The position numbers and the translations under genes are program-made. Positions 7,943 to 17,293 of a DNA stretch of 64,000 nt are shown one piece after another. The notes beneath the pieces were generated by a model. It was not told where the DNA came from, ran no database searches, and worked only from the letters and a program-made list of their open reading frames with translations. The DNA comes from an uncultured Eggerthellaceae bacterium (lineage in GTDB: Bacteria > Actinomycetota > Coriobacteriia > Coriobacteriales > Eggerthellaceae): NCBI GenBank assembly GCA_910589135.1, contig CAJUSL010000001.1, positions 61,620 to 125,619 on the forward strand, read 5' to 3'. The number at the start of each line of letters is the position of its first letter. Within the stretch, counting starts at the first letter, position 1.

Positions 7943-10900
7943 ATGGCGAATCAACAGCTGAAAGACCAGGTAGAGGACTACAAAAGCAGGCAGCACAAGA
8001 AGCGTAGGCTGAAGAAGGTCTCGTTCGGCGTCGCCATTTGCCTGGTCGCGGTCGCCATCGTGGGGCTGGTGCTTCCCGCCGTCACGCTGGAATACGGCAA
8101 GGTTTCATGCGGCAAGGAAGAGCACGCCCACACCGAGCAGTGCATCACCCGCACGCTTGCCTGCAGTCTGCCTGCCACGGGGCATGTCCACACGGCATCG
8201 TGCTTCGACGAGCAGGGTGCGCTTGCCTGCGGTCAACAGGCTGCCGGGCATATGCACCTTGCTTCCTGCCTTGACGCCAACGGCGCACTTGCCTGCGGCC
8301 AGCAGGAAACGGTGCACGTCCACACCGCCGGCTGCATCGACGCAACCAACACGCTGGCGTGCGACACGGCCGACCTTCAGCATGTGCACGGCGACACCTG
8401 CTATGCGGTGCAGGACGGTGCCTACGTGCTGGCGTGCCAGCTGCCGTCCGCGGGCCACGTGCACACGGCCGTGTGCCTCGACGAGCTCGGCCAGGTTGTC
8501 TGCGGACAGAAGGAGGTCGTGGAAGCGACGCACGAGCACAACGAGGCATGCTACGAGGAAGCTATCACGTGCGGCAAGGAAGAGCATGCCCACACCGACC
8601 TGTGCTACGACGAGATCACGCAGTCCATCATCAAGAACGACGAGAAGGAGCAGCAGGAGGCCAATGGCGAAGCGCCTGCGGACGACGCCGATGCGACCGA
8701 CGGCGCGGTCGGCAACGGCGAGGCCGACCTGACCGACGGCGAGATCGCCGAGGCGAAAAACCAGGGGCTGCTGTACGAGAACGATGCCATGGTGGTTGCC
8801 TTCGACGTGCCCGACGAGGTCGAGGGCCAGGTCGTTCTCAAGGTGACGGAGGGCGACGCCGAGGACGCGGCTGACGCGGCCGACCAGGCGCAGGGCGAGG
8901 GTGCGCCGGCCGTTGCCAGCGCCGACGACGCCGACGCCAACGCCGCCCAGGCCGACAGCGCCGCCGCCCACATCACCATTGCCGACCAGGTGACCATCGA
9001 CGAGGATTCCGCGGCCACGGCCGAAAAGCCCGTCTGGGCCTGTGACCTGCACATCCAGGCGACGCTCGACGGCGAGCCGGTCGAGGACATCGCCGATCTG
9101 GGCCTTACCGCCAGGCTTCAGATGAAGCCGAGCGTCATCGCGCCCATTCTGAGCGAGATCGACTACAGCGAGGTCGCCCCTGAAATCAAGGACGAGGTAG
9201 GCGCCGAGGTCACCATCGTGCAGACCCCGGCCAATGCCGAGAATGCCACGCTTTCCGAACGTCCTCAGAAACAGGCCGACGCGTTCGTGGTGACCGACGT
9301 GCAGAACGCCGCGTGCACCATGAGCATCACCAGCGCCGACATGAAGGCTTCCGTCTCGACCGCGCCTAACCCGGTGTTCAAGGTTTCCTACTACGCCGAC
9401 CTCGAAGTGGTCGAGTCCAGCTCCACGTCGTTCGGCACGACCGACCAGCTGACCGTCGTGGACACCGCAGGTGCCAACCTTCCCACCAATGCGACCAAGA
9501 GCACCATGCCCTTGAAGTACGTGAAGCTCGAAAGCGGCCCGAACGGCCACACCGTTGCGACCCAGGTTCAGGAGACCGAGATCTATTCCGCCGACGAGGG
9601 GCTTGAGTACCGCAAGGCACCCAACCTCAGCTACTTCAACAAGCTGTACGAGAACGGCCATTACATGCTGGTGGGCATCTACACCCGGCAGTCGGCCGAC
9701 GACGAGTGGGTGGAGGCGTTCGCCGACCCCGCCGGCATCAGCGCGGGCGACGTTCACTTCACGAACCGCCCCGAGACCTGCGAAGCCGACCCGCGCTACA
9801 CCCTGATCACCGACGGCATGGAAATCAAGCTCAAGTTCGACACCACCGAGGCGGAGTTCGACATGCCGGCCACGTTCTACGACTACGACATCACCAACGG
9901 CGGCGCGTATGCGTCGGGCGCCGATGCGCAGAACGGAACGAACAAGGTGTCCAACGAGCTGGTCGCCAACACGGGCAACGAGTACTTCATCAACACGAAC
10001 CGCCAGGGCATTAACAACGTCGACAACTATTCCGGCAGCGGCACTGCCTATGGCTTCGGCAACGTGGCGTTCGGCACCGGCCTGAACGAGGCCAAGGACG
10101 CGGCCGGCTTCTACGTGAACAAGGCGAACGCCATGAGCGTCAAGGGCGACCATGGCGTCATCGAGAAGAGCTACTTCGGGCTGGTCGAGGGAATCGACTA
10201 CGCAGGGGGCGCGAGCCCGCTTGCGGACTACGATGCCGATACCGTGAGGTTCGCATCCGGCATCGACGCGCCGGCCCTGTTCGGCAGCGCACCGATTGCC
10301 GGCAAGACGAAGGTGGGCGACGGGTATTCCGTCGGGTTCAACCGCGTGGGCGACTCCTACGAGATCGTCGACGTGTCCAAGGGTGCGTCGCAGGTGCTCG
10401 GCAACCTGAGCAGATTCAGGGTGGGAGGCACGGCCTGGGGCACCAACTCCACCTTGGCCACGAACGACTTCTGGCCGCTGGACGACACGGCCGACGTCAC
10501 CACCTACGGCGCGGACGTGAAGTTCGGGCGCGCCCGCAACGGCGCCGACACCAACGTCAAGTACCAGCTCATCGAACCCGAGTCGGCAAGCGATGGCAGC
10601 CGTTGGCAGTGGCGCAGCGTGAACGTTTCCGACAACGGCAAGGACCACAACAACTACTTCGGCATGGTCAGCCAGGTGGACTTCGACCTGGACGCCGACT
10701 ACATCGGCCCGCTCGAGTACTTCTTCTTCGGCGACGACGACATGTGGGTGTTCCTCATGCAGGTGGACGAGAACGGCAACGTCATGCGCGACACCACGCA
10801 GCTCGTCTGCGACATCGGCGGCGTGCACCAGACCACCGGCTCCACGGTGAACCTGCGCGACTACCTGCCCAACGGCTCCGACGGCCACTACGCCCTGCGC

Positions 10901-11683
10901 TTCTACTACACCGAGCGCGGCGCGTCCGGCTCCACGTGCTACATGCGCTTCACGCTTCCGTCCGTGTCGAACTCCACGCCCGAGCAGGACACGGGCACCA
11001 TCCAGGTCGAGAAGGTCGTGGACGCCGAGGAAGGCTCCAGCGCCTTCGACGAGGAATTCGAGTTCACAGTCGACCTGTACGGACCCGACGGCCAGCGCCT
11101 GCCCGACGATTACGCGTACAACCGCTACGACGCCAGCGGCAGCCTGGTCGGCAACGACCTCATCATCCACACCGGTGGCACGTTCGCCCTGAAGAACGGC
11201 GAGAAGGTGGTCATCAAGTACCTGCCCGTGGGCACCAAGTACGTCATCCGCGAGGTCAGCGGCGACGATGCGATGTCTGTGACGAACGGCGGCTACAAGC
11301 CTTCGTACAAGTATTACGTCAATGCCACCGTGGAAGAGTTCGACGACCTTGGCGAGTTCACGGGGGTCATCGTGCAGAACGACAACGCCATTCTGCGCAA
11401 GGTGGTCTTCAAGAACACCAAGCCCTACGAGCTCCCCGCCACCGGCGGCATAGGCGCGCACTGGTACTGGATCGGCGGCGGCCTGCTGATCGCGGCCGCG
11501 CTCGTCGTCTGGCGCCGCAAGGCCGGCGTGGCCGCTGCGGGCGCATCTGCAGGTGCGGTTGCCAACGGCTTCGCGCGCACGACCAACGTTTCTTCCTCGG
11601 GCAAGCCCGAGTCTTCGCAGAACAACGGCTCGCCCCGCTTCTGGAGAGGGGACGATCGCGCCCAGAAGGGAGGAAAGCGCTGA
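7943..11683 (+). CDS. Giant LPATG adhesin with Cys/His repeat array and fibro-slime-like domain
   Basis: A surface protein of 1246 residues. ATG 7943 is chosen over TTG 7931 because GGAGAAG lies three bases before it. A basic N-terminus (KKRRLKK) precedes a hydrophobic segment (residues 28-50). Residues 52-215 carry eight units in which two Cys bracket an HxH motif, for example CGKEEHAHTEQC. An acidic linker follows, then a large beta-rich region. Around residues 925-1010 lies EYFFFGDDDMWVF, typical of fibro-slime/PA14-like carbohydrate-binding domains. A pilin-like domain (TGTIQVEKVVD) then leads to LPATG at 1164, a transmembrane helix and an unusually long basic tail of about 55 residues. 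It is probably the tip adhesin of the pilus. Confidence 0.78.
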   Translation: MANQQLKDQVEDYKSRQHKKRRLKKVSFGVAICLVAVAIVGLVLPAVTLEYGKVSCGKEEHAHTEQCITRTLACSLPATGHVHTASCFDEQGALACGQQAAGHMHLASCLDANGALACGQQETVHVHTAGCIDATNTLACDTADLQHVHGDTCYAVQDGAYVLACQLPSAGHVHTAVCLDELGQVVCGQKEVVEATHEHNEACYEEAITCGKEEHAHTDLCYDEITQSIIKNDEKEQQEANGEAPADDADATDGAVGNGEADLTDGEIAEAKNQGLLYENDAMVVAFDVPDEVEGQVVLKVTEGDAEDAADAADQAQGEGAPAVASADDADANAAQADSAAAHITIADQVTIDEDSAATAEKPVWACDLHIQATLDGEPVEDIADLGLTARLQMKPSVIAPILSEIDYSEVAPEIKDEVGAEVTIVQTPANAENATLSERPQKQADAFVVTDVQNAACTMSITSADMKASVSTAPNPVFKVSYYADLEVVESSSTSFGTTDQLTVVDTAGANLPTNATKSTMPLKYVKLESGPNGHTVATQVQETEIYSADEGLEYRKAPNLSYFNKLYENGHYMLVGIYTRQSADDEWVEAFADPAGISAGDVHFTNRPETCEADPRYTLITDGMEIKLKFDTTEAEFDMPATFYDYDITNGGAYASGADAQNGTNKVSNELVANTGNEYFINTNRQGINNVDNYSGSGTAYGFGNVAFGTGLNEAKDAAGFYVNKANAMSVKGDHGVIEKSYFGLVEGIDYAGGASPLADYDADTVRFASGIDAPALFGSAPIAGKTKVGDGYSVGFNRVGDSYEIVDVSKGASQVLGNLSRFRVGGTAWGTNSTLATNDFWPLDDTADVTTYGADVKFGRARNGADTNVKYQLIEPESASDGSRWQWRSVNVSDNGKDHNNYFGMVSQVDFDLDADYIGPLEYFFFGDDDMWVFLMQVDENGNVMRDTTQLVCDIGGVHQTTGSTVNLRDYLPNGSDGHYALRFYYTERGASGSTCYMRFTLPSVSNSTPEQDTGTIQVEKVVDAEEGSSAFDEEFEFTVDLYGPDGQRLPDDYAYNRYDASGSLVGNDLIIHTGGTFALKNGEKVVIKYLPVGTKYVIREVSGDDAMSVTNGGYKPSYKYYVNATVEEFDDLGEFTGVIVQNDNAILRKVVFKNTKPYELPATGGIGAHWYWIGGGLLIAAALVVWRRKAGVAAAGASAGAVANGFARTTNVSSSGKPESSQNNGSPRFWRGDDRAQKGGKR

Positions 11684-11730
11684 GGGGAATGAATCAAGAC
11701 CTGTTGTCCGAACAGAAAGGAACAAGAACA

Positions 11731-13158
11731 GTGGCAGCGACCAAACTGAGGAAATTCGTAGGGATGGCGATGGCGGCACTGCTGTGCTTTGCGCTCACCC
11801 CTGCGGCCGCTTTCGCGGCAAGCGGAACCAACGACAACAGCGGTTCCATCAAGATCGAGAACGCCAAGGACGGCTACGTCTACAAGGCGTACCAGATTCT
11901 GCAGCTCGAGGAGTACAACACCGAGGCGAACGCCTACCTGTACAAGGCGTCGGCCGGGTGGTCCGAGTGGCTTGCTGGCCAGACCGCGTTCGTGAGCGTG
12001 GACGAGAACGGCTACGTCAGCTGGGTCGGTTCCGCCGAGTCGCAGCAGGCCGATGCCGCCGCGTTTGCGCAGCAGGCGGTCGAGTACGCGGTGGCGAACA
12101 ACATCCCCGCGACCGCCGAGGCCACGGCCCAGGGAGCCGGGGTCACCTTCACGGGCCTGAACCTTGGCTACTACGTGGTTGACTCGTCCATGGGCGCGCT
12201 GTGCTCGCTGAACACCACCAGCCCCGAGGCGCAGATCACCGAGAAGAACGACGTTCCCGAGATCAACAAGCAGGTCGAGGAAGACGGCACGTGGGGCGGC
12301 AGCAACGATGCCGCCGTCGGCGACACCGTCAACTTCCAGATCATGGTCACCGGCCAGGCCGGCGCCCAGAACTACACCATTCACGACACCATGAGCAAGG
12401 GCCTGGACTTCAAGGGCATCACCGAGGTCATGCTGAACGGGACGCAGGTTCCCACCGACGCGTACACGCTGGCCACGGCATGCGCCGACGGCTGCACCTT
12501 CGAGATGGCGTTCACCGCCGCGTTCTGCCAGAACATCCAGCCCAACGACCAGATCGTGGTCTCTTATAGCGCCGTGCTGAACGAGAACGCCGTGGTGCAG
12601 GTCGCCGAGACCAACAAGGCTCAGCTCACCTACGGCGATTCCCACAAGACGCTGCCCTCCACGACCGAGACCACGTGGGGCATGAAGGTCATCAAGGTGA
12701 ACGGCAACGACGTCGAGCAGAAGCTCGAGGGCGCGAAGTTCACGCTGCAGAAGAAGGGCAGCGACGAGCTGATCAACGTGATCGTCGGCGCTCCCGTCGA
12801 CGGCACGCCCGTCTATACCGTGGTGCCTGCGGGCACCGCCGGGGCCGTCACCGAGATGGAGACCACCGAGGCCGGCGAGTTCTTCGTCTATGGTCTTGAT
12901 GCCGGTACGTACGAGCTGGTGGAGACCCAGGCTCCCACCGGGTTCAACAAGATGACCGAGCCGACCGAGGTGACCATTTCCAAGGATGCCGAGACCGGCA
13001 TCGCCAACATCGAAGAGGTGACGGTCGAGAACCTCACCGGCCTGCAGCTTCCCTCCACCGGCGGCATGGGCACCACCGTGCTCTACATCGTCGGCGGCGT
13101 GCTGGTGCTGGGCGCCATCATCTTCCTGGTGCGTCGTCGCTCCAGCACCACGAAGTAG
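11731..13158 (+). CDS. Major SpaA-type pilin (LPSTG)
   Basis: A pilin of 475 residues. GTG 11731 gives a clean signal peptide (KLRKFVGMAMAALLCFALTPAAAFA) behind AAAGGAAC; ATG 11689 is possible but sits two bases after its purine run. Residues 30-160 are the pilin N-terminal domain. Residues 190-320 form an isopeptide-forming fimbrial domain (VGDTVNFQIMVTG, YTIHDTMSKGLDF). Residues 325-430 form a SpaA/CnaB domain with the E-box YELVETQAPTGF. LPSTG at 440 is followed by a membrane helix and RRR. The cognate class C sortase starts 31 bases downstream. This is the best candidate for the polymerised shaft subunit. Confidence 0.86.
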   Translation: MAATKLRKFVGMAMAALLCFALTPAAAFAASGTNDNSGSIKIENAKDGYVYKAYQILQLEEYNTEANAYLYKASAGWSEWLAGQTAFVSVDENGYVSWVGSAESQQADAAAFAQQAVEYAVANNIPATAEATAQGAGVTFTGLNLGYYVVDSSMGALCSLNTTSPEAQITEKNDVPEINKQVEEDGTWGGSNDAAVGDTVNFQIMVTGQAGAQNYTIHDTMSKGLDFKGITEVMLNGTQVPTDAYTLATACADGCTFEMAFTAAFCQNIQPNDQIVVSYSAVLNENAVVQVAETNKAQLTYGDSHKTLPSTTETTWGMKVIKVNGNDVEQKLEGAKFTLQKKGSDELINVIVGAPVDGTPVYTVVPAGTAGAVTEMETTEAGEFFVYGLDAGTYELVETQAPTGFNKMTEPTEVTISKDAETGIANIEEVTVENLTGLQLPSTGGMGTTVLYIVGGVLVLGAIIFLVRRRSSTTK

Positions 13159-13189
13159 CGAAGCGCAAGCGTAAGACGAGCACGGCAAC

Positions 13190-14101
13190 GTGGAGACGCC
13201 GGAGAATCAGAAGCCTCAGGCCGACAAGCCGGAAGGCAAGACGCCGAAGGAACCGAAGGGCTCCAAGAGCCCGGCGAGGCAGCGCATTTCGACCATCATT
13301 GTCGCAATCGTGCTGCTCGTTGGGGTCGGGTTGCTGGCGTATCCTACCGTAAGCGACTGGTGGAATTCGTTCCACCAGTCGCGTGCTATTTCCAGCTACA
13401 TCGAAGCCGTCAACGACCTGTCCCCCGAGGACTACGAGCGCATCTGGACCGATGCGGAGGAGTACAACCGGTCGCTGTTGGCGCGGGCCCAAACCTTCAG
13501 CCTGAACGAGCAGGAGTGGGCCGAGTACGACTCCCAGCTTAACGTTGAAGGCAATGGCATCATGGCGTATCTCGAGGTGCCGGCCATCAACGTCAAGCTG
13601 CCCATCTACCACGGTCTTGACGAGGGCGCTCTGCAGGTGGCCATCGGCCACATGGAGGATACGTCCCTGCCGGTAGGCGGCGAAAGCACCCATTGCGTGG
13701 TCAGCGGCCACCGGGGCCTGCCGTCTGCGAAGCTGCTGACCGACCTCGACCGCATGTCCGAAGGCGACGTGTTCATGTTCCACACGCTGAACGAAACGCT
13801 TACCTACGAGGTGGACCAGATTCGCATCGTGGAGCCGACGGACACCAAAGACATCGCCATCGTTCCCGGCGAAGACCTTGCCACCATGATTACCTGCACT
13901 CCCTACGGCATCAACTCGCATCGCATGCTCGTGCGCGGGCATCGCGTGCCCACCATTGCGGCCGACCGCGTGGTTGCCGAGGCCGAGCAGATAAGCCCCT
14001 TCGTGGTCGCCGGGGCCGTGGGCATTCCGGTGATGTTCGTGATTCTGCTGGTGGCGCTGATTGTCACGCGTAAGCGCCCGACCGCAGCCAAGAAAGAGTA
14101 G
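13190..14101 (+). CDS. srtC: Class C sortase (pilus polymerase)
   Basis: A transpeptidase of 303 residues that would join pilin subunits through isopeptide bonds. It starts at GTG 13190 with a weak purine-rich site. A basic N-terminus precedes one transmembrane helix (33-50), then the helical YPTVSDWWNSFHQSRAI region seen in pilin sortases. His174 lies in VVSGHRG, Cys236 in TMITCTPYG and Arg245 in SHRMLVRG, the catalytic triad. A C-terminal transmembrane helix (about 273-295) is the class C hallmark. Directly downstream of the LPSTG pilin it completes the assembly unit. Its stop is three bases from the end of the convergent kinase gene. Confidence 0.9.
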   Translation: METPENQKPQADKPEGKTPKEPKGSKSPARQRISTIIVAIVLLVGVGLLAYPTVSDWWNSFHQSRAISSYIEAVNDLSPEDYERIWTDAEEYNRSLLARAQTFSLNEQEWAEYDSQLNVEGNGIMAYLEVPAINVKLPIYHGLDEGALQVAIGHMEDTSLPVGGESTHCVVSGHRGLPSAKLLTDLDRMSEGDVFMFHTLNETLTYEVDQIRIVEPTDTKDIAIVPGEDLATMITCTPYGINSHRMLVRGHRVPTIAADRVVAEAEQISPFVVAGAVGIPVMFVILLVALIVTRKRPTAAKKE

Positions 14102-14104
14102 CGC

Positions 14105-17050
14105 TTACTTGACCCATTTCTTCAGCATGCGAACCAGCGTGTCGATTTCCAGAGGCTTGGCCATATGGTCGTTCATGCCCACGCTGCGGGTGCGCTTGAC
14201 GTCCTCGGCGAACGCGTCGGCAGAAAGCGCGATGATGGGAATCTCGCCCATGTCGGGGCGCTCGGCGGCCGCCTCTCGAATGGCGGTAGCCGCCTCGTAG
14301 CCGTTCATGACGGGCATCTGGATGTCCATCAGCACGATGTCGTAATGCCCCGGGTCGTGGTTTAGCAGCGCATCGACGGCGAGTTTGCCGTTCTCGGCAT
14401 GGTCGACGTCGGCACCGGTGAGCTCCAGGAGCTCCTGCGCGATGGTGGCGGCCATCATGTTGTCCTCCGTGAGCAGGATGCGCCGGCCGCGGAACTGCAG
14501 CTCTTCCAGCATCACCTGTTCGTCGCTGATCGACTTCACCTCGCCGCTGATGAGCTCCTTCATGACCTGGACGAGCCTGGAGCGGAACAGCGGCTTCGAA
14601 ATGAAGGCATCCACGCCTACCTCGCGGGCCTCTTGCTCGATGATCGACCAGTCGTATCCGGACAGGATGATGATAGGCATCTGGTCGACGGCGACCTCGC
14701 GGATGCGCTTCGCAGCCTCGAGGCCGCTCATTTCCGGCATGCGCCAGTCGAGGATGACGGCGTTGTAGGGGTTGCCTTCGCGCTCGGCCTTGACGACGGC
14801 TTCGATGCCCTCCTTGCCCGACATGACGAACTCGGAGCGCATGCCCATGTCGTCGAGCAGCAAGCAGGCACCCTCGCAGGCGATGAGGTCGTCGTCGACC
14901 ACGAGAACGCGCATGTCTTTCAGCTCGGACAGGTCCTCCTGGGCTCCATCGCGCAGCTTCAGGTGCACCGTGACGGTAAAGGTGGTGCCCTCGCCCTCGG
15001 CGGACTCCACCTCGATGTCGCCGTTCATCATGTTGACGACGCTCTTCACGATCGCCATGCCGAGGCCGGTGCCCTCCACCTTGGTGGTGCGCGAGTCGTT
15101 GGCGCGCGTGAAGGGGTCGAACACCGTCTTCACGAACTCGGGACTCATGCCGCAGCCGGTGTCGCTGAAGATGAACTCGTAGCAGCCGCTGTCGGGGATG
15201 CGGCTGGGCAGCTCGGTGATGCGCAGTCCGATTTCGCCGCCTTCGGGCGTGAACTTGATGGCGTTGCCCATGATGTTCACGAAAACCTGCTGCAGGCGCG
15301 TGGGGTCGCCGATCACGTGCTCGTGCTTGATGTCCACCAGGTTGACCTTCAGTTCTTGGTTCTTGGCGGCTATCTGCGGATTGATGATGGTGATGAGGCT
15401 TTCCACGGTTTCGGAAAGCTCGAAGGCTTCCTCGGACAGGCCGATGGTGCCCGACTCGATCTTCGCCATGTCCAGCACCTCGTTGATGAGACCCAGCAGG
15501 TGGCGGCTGGCTGACGTGATGTTGGTGAGGCATTCGCGCACGCGGTCGGGCTCGTCGACGTGCATGCCGGCGATGGCGGTGAGGCCCATGATAGAGTTCA
15601 TCGGCGTGCGGATGTCGTGCGACATGGAGTTCAGGAAGTCGCTCTTGGCCTGCGAGGCGTGCTCGGCCGCCTTGAATGCGTCCTCCAGCGCGTTGCGTGA
15701 CTTGATTTCCGCCGTCTTCGTCTCGGTGATGTCCTGAACGGCGACCAGCACCTGGGTGGGGACGCCTTGCGCGGTTCGCGTTACGGAAAGGATTGCTATC
15801 TGGAACCAGCGGTCGCCGACTGCGGCATGGGCCTCCTGTTGGAAGAAGGGGACGTCCTTCGGCAGCAGTCGCTTCATTTCCTGCAGGTCGAGGATTGCGA
15901 GGGGCTCGCCGCTTTCGCCGGGCTCGACGGCTTCCTCGAAGAACGCGCGCAGCTGCTCATAGGAGCCTTCGGCGGGGAGGTCGTCGCGCGTGCCGGAGCT
16001 CTTCAGATATTCGTACGTCTTGTTCACGAGGTCGATGGACAACATGCTGCTGAACAGGTTGGTGGATGCGTCAATGATGCGCGTGGCGGCCTGGCGTTCC
16101 AGCAGAAGCCGCTTGTTCTTCTTGCGCGACTGCACCATGAACACGACCATGACCAGCGCGGCCGCAACCAGGACGCCGGCCACCAGGATCATGCCGGCCA
16201 GGTTGGCGTTGGCGACCATGCGGTTCGTGATGGACGCCGGGAACGAGCGCACCAGCACCCAGTCGAACGATGCGAGCTTCATCATGTATGTGTTGCCCAC
16301 GCCTTCGTCGGTGTGGTAGGTGAAGCTGGTGGACACGCCGTTGGCGATGTCGCGGTCGACCTGCTCGACCGTCAGGCCGTCGAGCGACTCGTTGCTGAAC
16401 ACTTCGTTGATGAAGAGCGCGTCGCTGTCCTCGGGAAGCGCCTTCGCGATGATTTCACCGTCAGGCTTGCAGAGATAGGTGGGCGTCTGCTCGCCCGAGA
16501 AGCTGGTGGTCATGAACTCGGTGAGCGTGCTTTCCTGATACGCGCTCACGATGACGCCGATGACGCTGTCGCCATGGCTGACCGGGGCGAAGAACGCGAT
16601 GATGTTCTGGCCGTCGAAGATGGCGTTGTTTATAAAGCAGATGCCGCTTTCGCCCTTCATGCCTTCGGTGAAGTAGTAGCGGTCGGTTGCGCTGCTGGTG
16701 CGGTTGTCGCGGTTGTACGCGGTGCCGTCGGGGGTGATGAAGAAGGAGTCGTCGAACTGCGTGAGGTTGAGGATGCTGACGGCCTCGCGCGGGTTTATCT
16801 GCGAGCTAGCCAGCGATTCCTCGTAGACGCTGGCGGCCATTTGAACGCTGCGCAGCGAGCTGTCGAACAGGTCGTTCACGCGTCTGGCGGTCTGTCCCGT
16901 GGACGTTTCGAGGTACTCGCCGTTCTGCGAGATGATTCGGTTGCTGTTTACGTTCATGAACACCAGCAGGGCCACGACCACTGCAACCGTCGCCACGAAA
17001 ATCGTGATGATGCGGTTGCGCAGCAGCCCCTGCTCTTCGTTCTTCTTCAT
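14105..17050 (-). CDS. Hybrid sensor histidine kinase with two receiver domains
   Basis: A membrane sensor of 981 residues. ATG 17050 is chosen over the longer frame because AGGAC lies seven bases upstream. A transmembrane helix (13-33), a periplasmic dCache-like domain (about 40-270, with RYYFTEGM and IIAFFAPVSHGDSVIGVIVSAY) and a second helix (about 285-310) precede a PAS-like region. The kinase core has His478 in MSHDIRTPMN and an ATPase with DTGCGM and EGTGLGMAIV. Two receivers follow (VVDDDLIACEG with LDWRMPEMSG; LTEDNMMAA with LMDIQMPVMNG). No DNA-binding or Hpt domain is present, so output passes to another protein. It is convergent with the pilus operon; control of that operon is conjecture. 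Confidence 0.85.
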   Translation of the reverse strand: MKKNEEQGLLRNRIITIFVATVAVVVALLVFMNVNSNRIISQNGEYLETSTGQTARRVNDLFDSSLRSVQMAASVYEESLASSQINPREAVSILNLTQFDDSFFITPDGTAYNRDNRTSSATDRYYFTEGMKGESGICFINNAIFDGQNIIAFFAPVSHGDSVIGVIVSAYQESTLTEFMTTSFSGEQTPTYLCKPDGEIIAKALPEDSDALFINEVFSNESLDGLTVEQVDRDIANGVSTSFTYHTDEGVGNTYMMKLASFDWVLVRSFPASITNRMVANANLAGMILVAGVLVAAALVMVVFMVQSRKKNKRLLLERQAATRIIDASTNLFSSMLSIDLVNKTYEYLKSSGTRDDLPAEGSYEQLRAFFEEAVEPGESGEPLAILDLQEMKRLLPKDVPFFQQEAHAAVGDRWFQIAILSVTRTAQGVPTQVLVAVQDITETKTAEIKSRNALEDAFKAAEHASQAKSDFLNSMSHDIRTPMNSIMGLTAIAGMHVDEPDRVRECLTNITSASRHLLGLINEVLDMAKIESGTIGLSEEAFELSETVESLITIINPQIAAKNQELKVNLVDIKHEHVIGDPTRLQQVFVNIMGNAIKFTPEGGEIGLRITELPSRIPDSGCYEFIFSDTGCGMSPEFVKTVFDPFTRANDSRTTKVEGTGLGMAIVKSVVNMMNGDIEVESAEGEGTTFTVTVHLKLRDGAQEDLSELKDMRVLVVDDDLIACEGACLLLDDMGMRSEFVMSGKEGIEAVVKAEREGNPYNAVILDWRMPEMSGLEAAKRIREVAVDQMPIIILSGYDWSIIEQEAREVGVDAFISKPLFRSRLVQVMKELISGEVKSISDEQVMLEELQFRGRRILLTEDNMMAATIAQELLELTGADVDHAENGKLAVDALLNHDPGHYDIVLMDIQMPVMNGYEAATAIREAAAERPDMGEIPIIALSADAFAEDVKRTRSVGMNDHMAKPLEIDTLVRMLKKWVK

Positions 17051-17293
17051 GTGGTGTCCTATCCGGTCGTGTTCGTTGGCCGCGAGGGCCGGCGAAACGG
17101 CATGGTTCGATGCATGGTTCCTGTTGAGGAAATAATAATATAGATGGCGTTGTTTTCCCACGTCGTTGCCCTAATTGCGCGTCCGAAATCCGTTTCCAAG
17201 ACGTTGCACGAGAGGGGCTGAACGCGGGGGCGTTACGCTAGAATTGTCCTATCGAGGCGAAAGCCGAAATCTGTCCGAATTAAGGAGACTCTG

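Noticed and set aside
8105..11779. A 1224-codon open frame on the minus strand opposite the giant adhesin
   Set aside because: It is a high-GC mirror of a well-supported plus-strand gene; its protein is His/Val/Arg-rich without any recognisable domain or start site.
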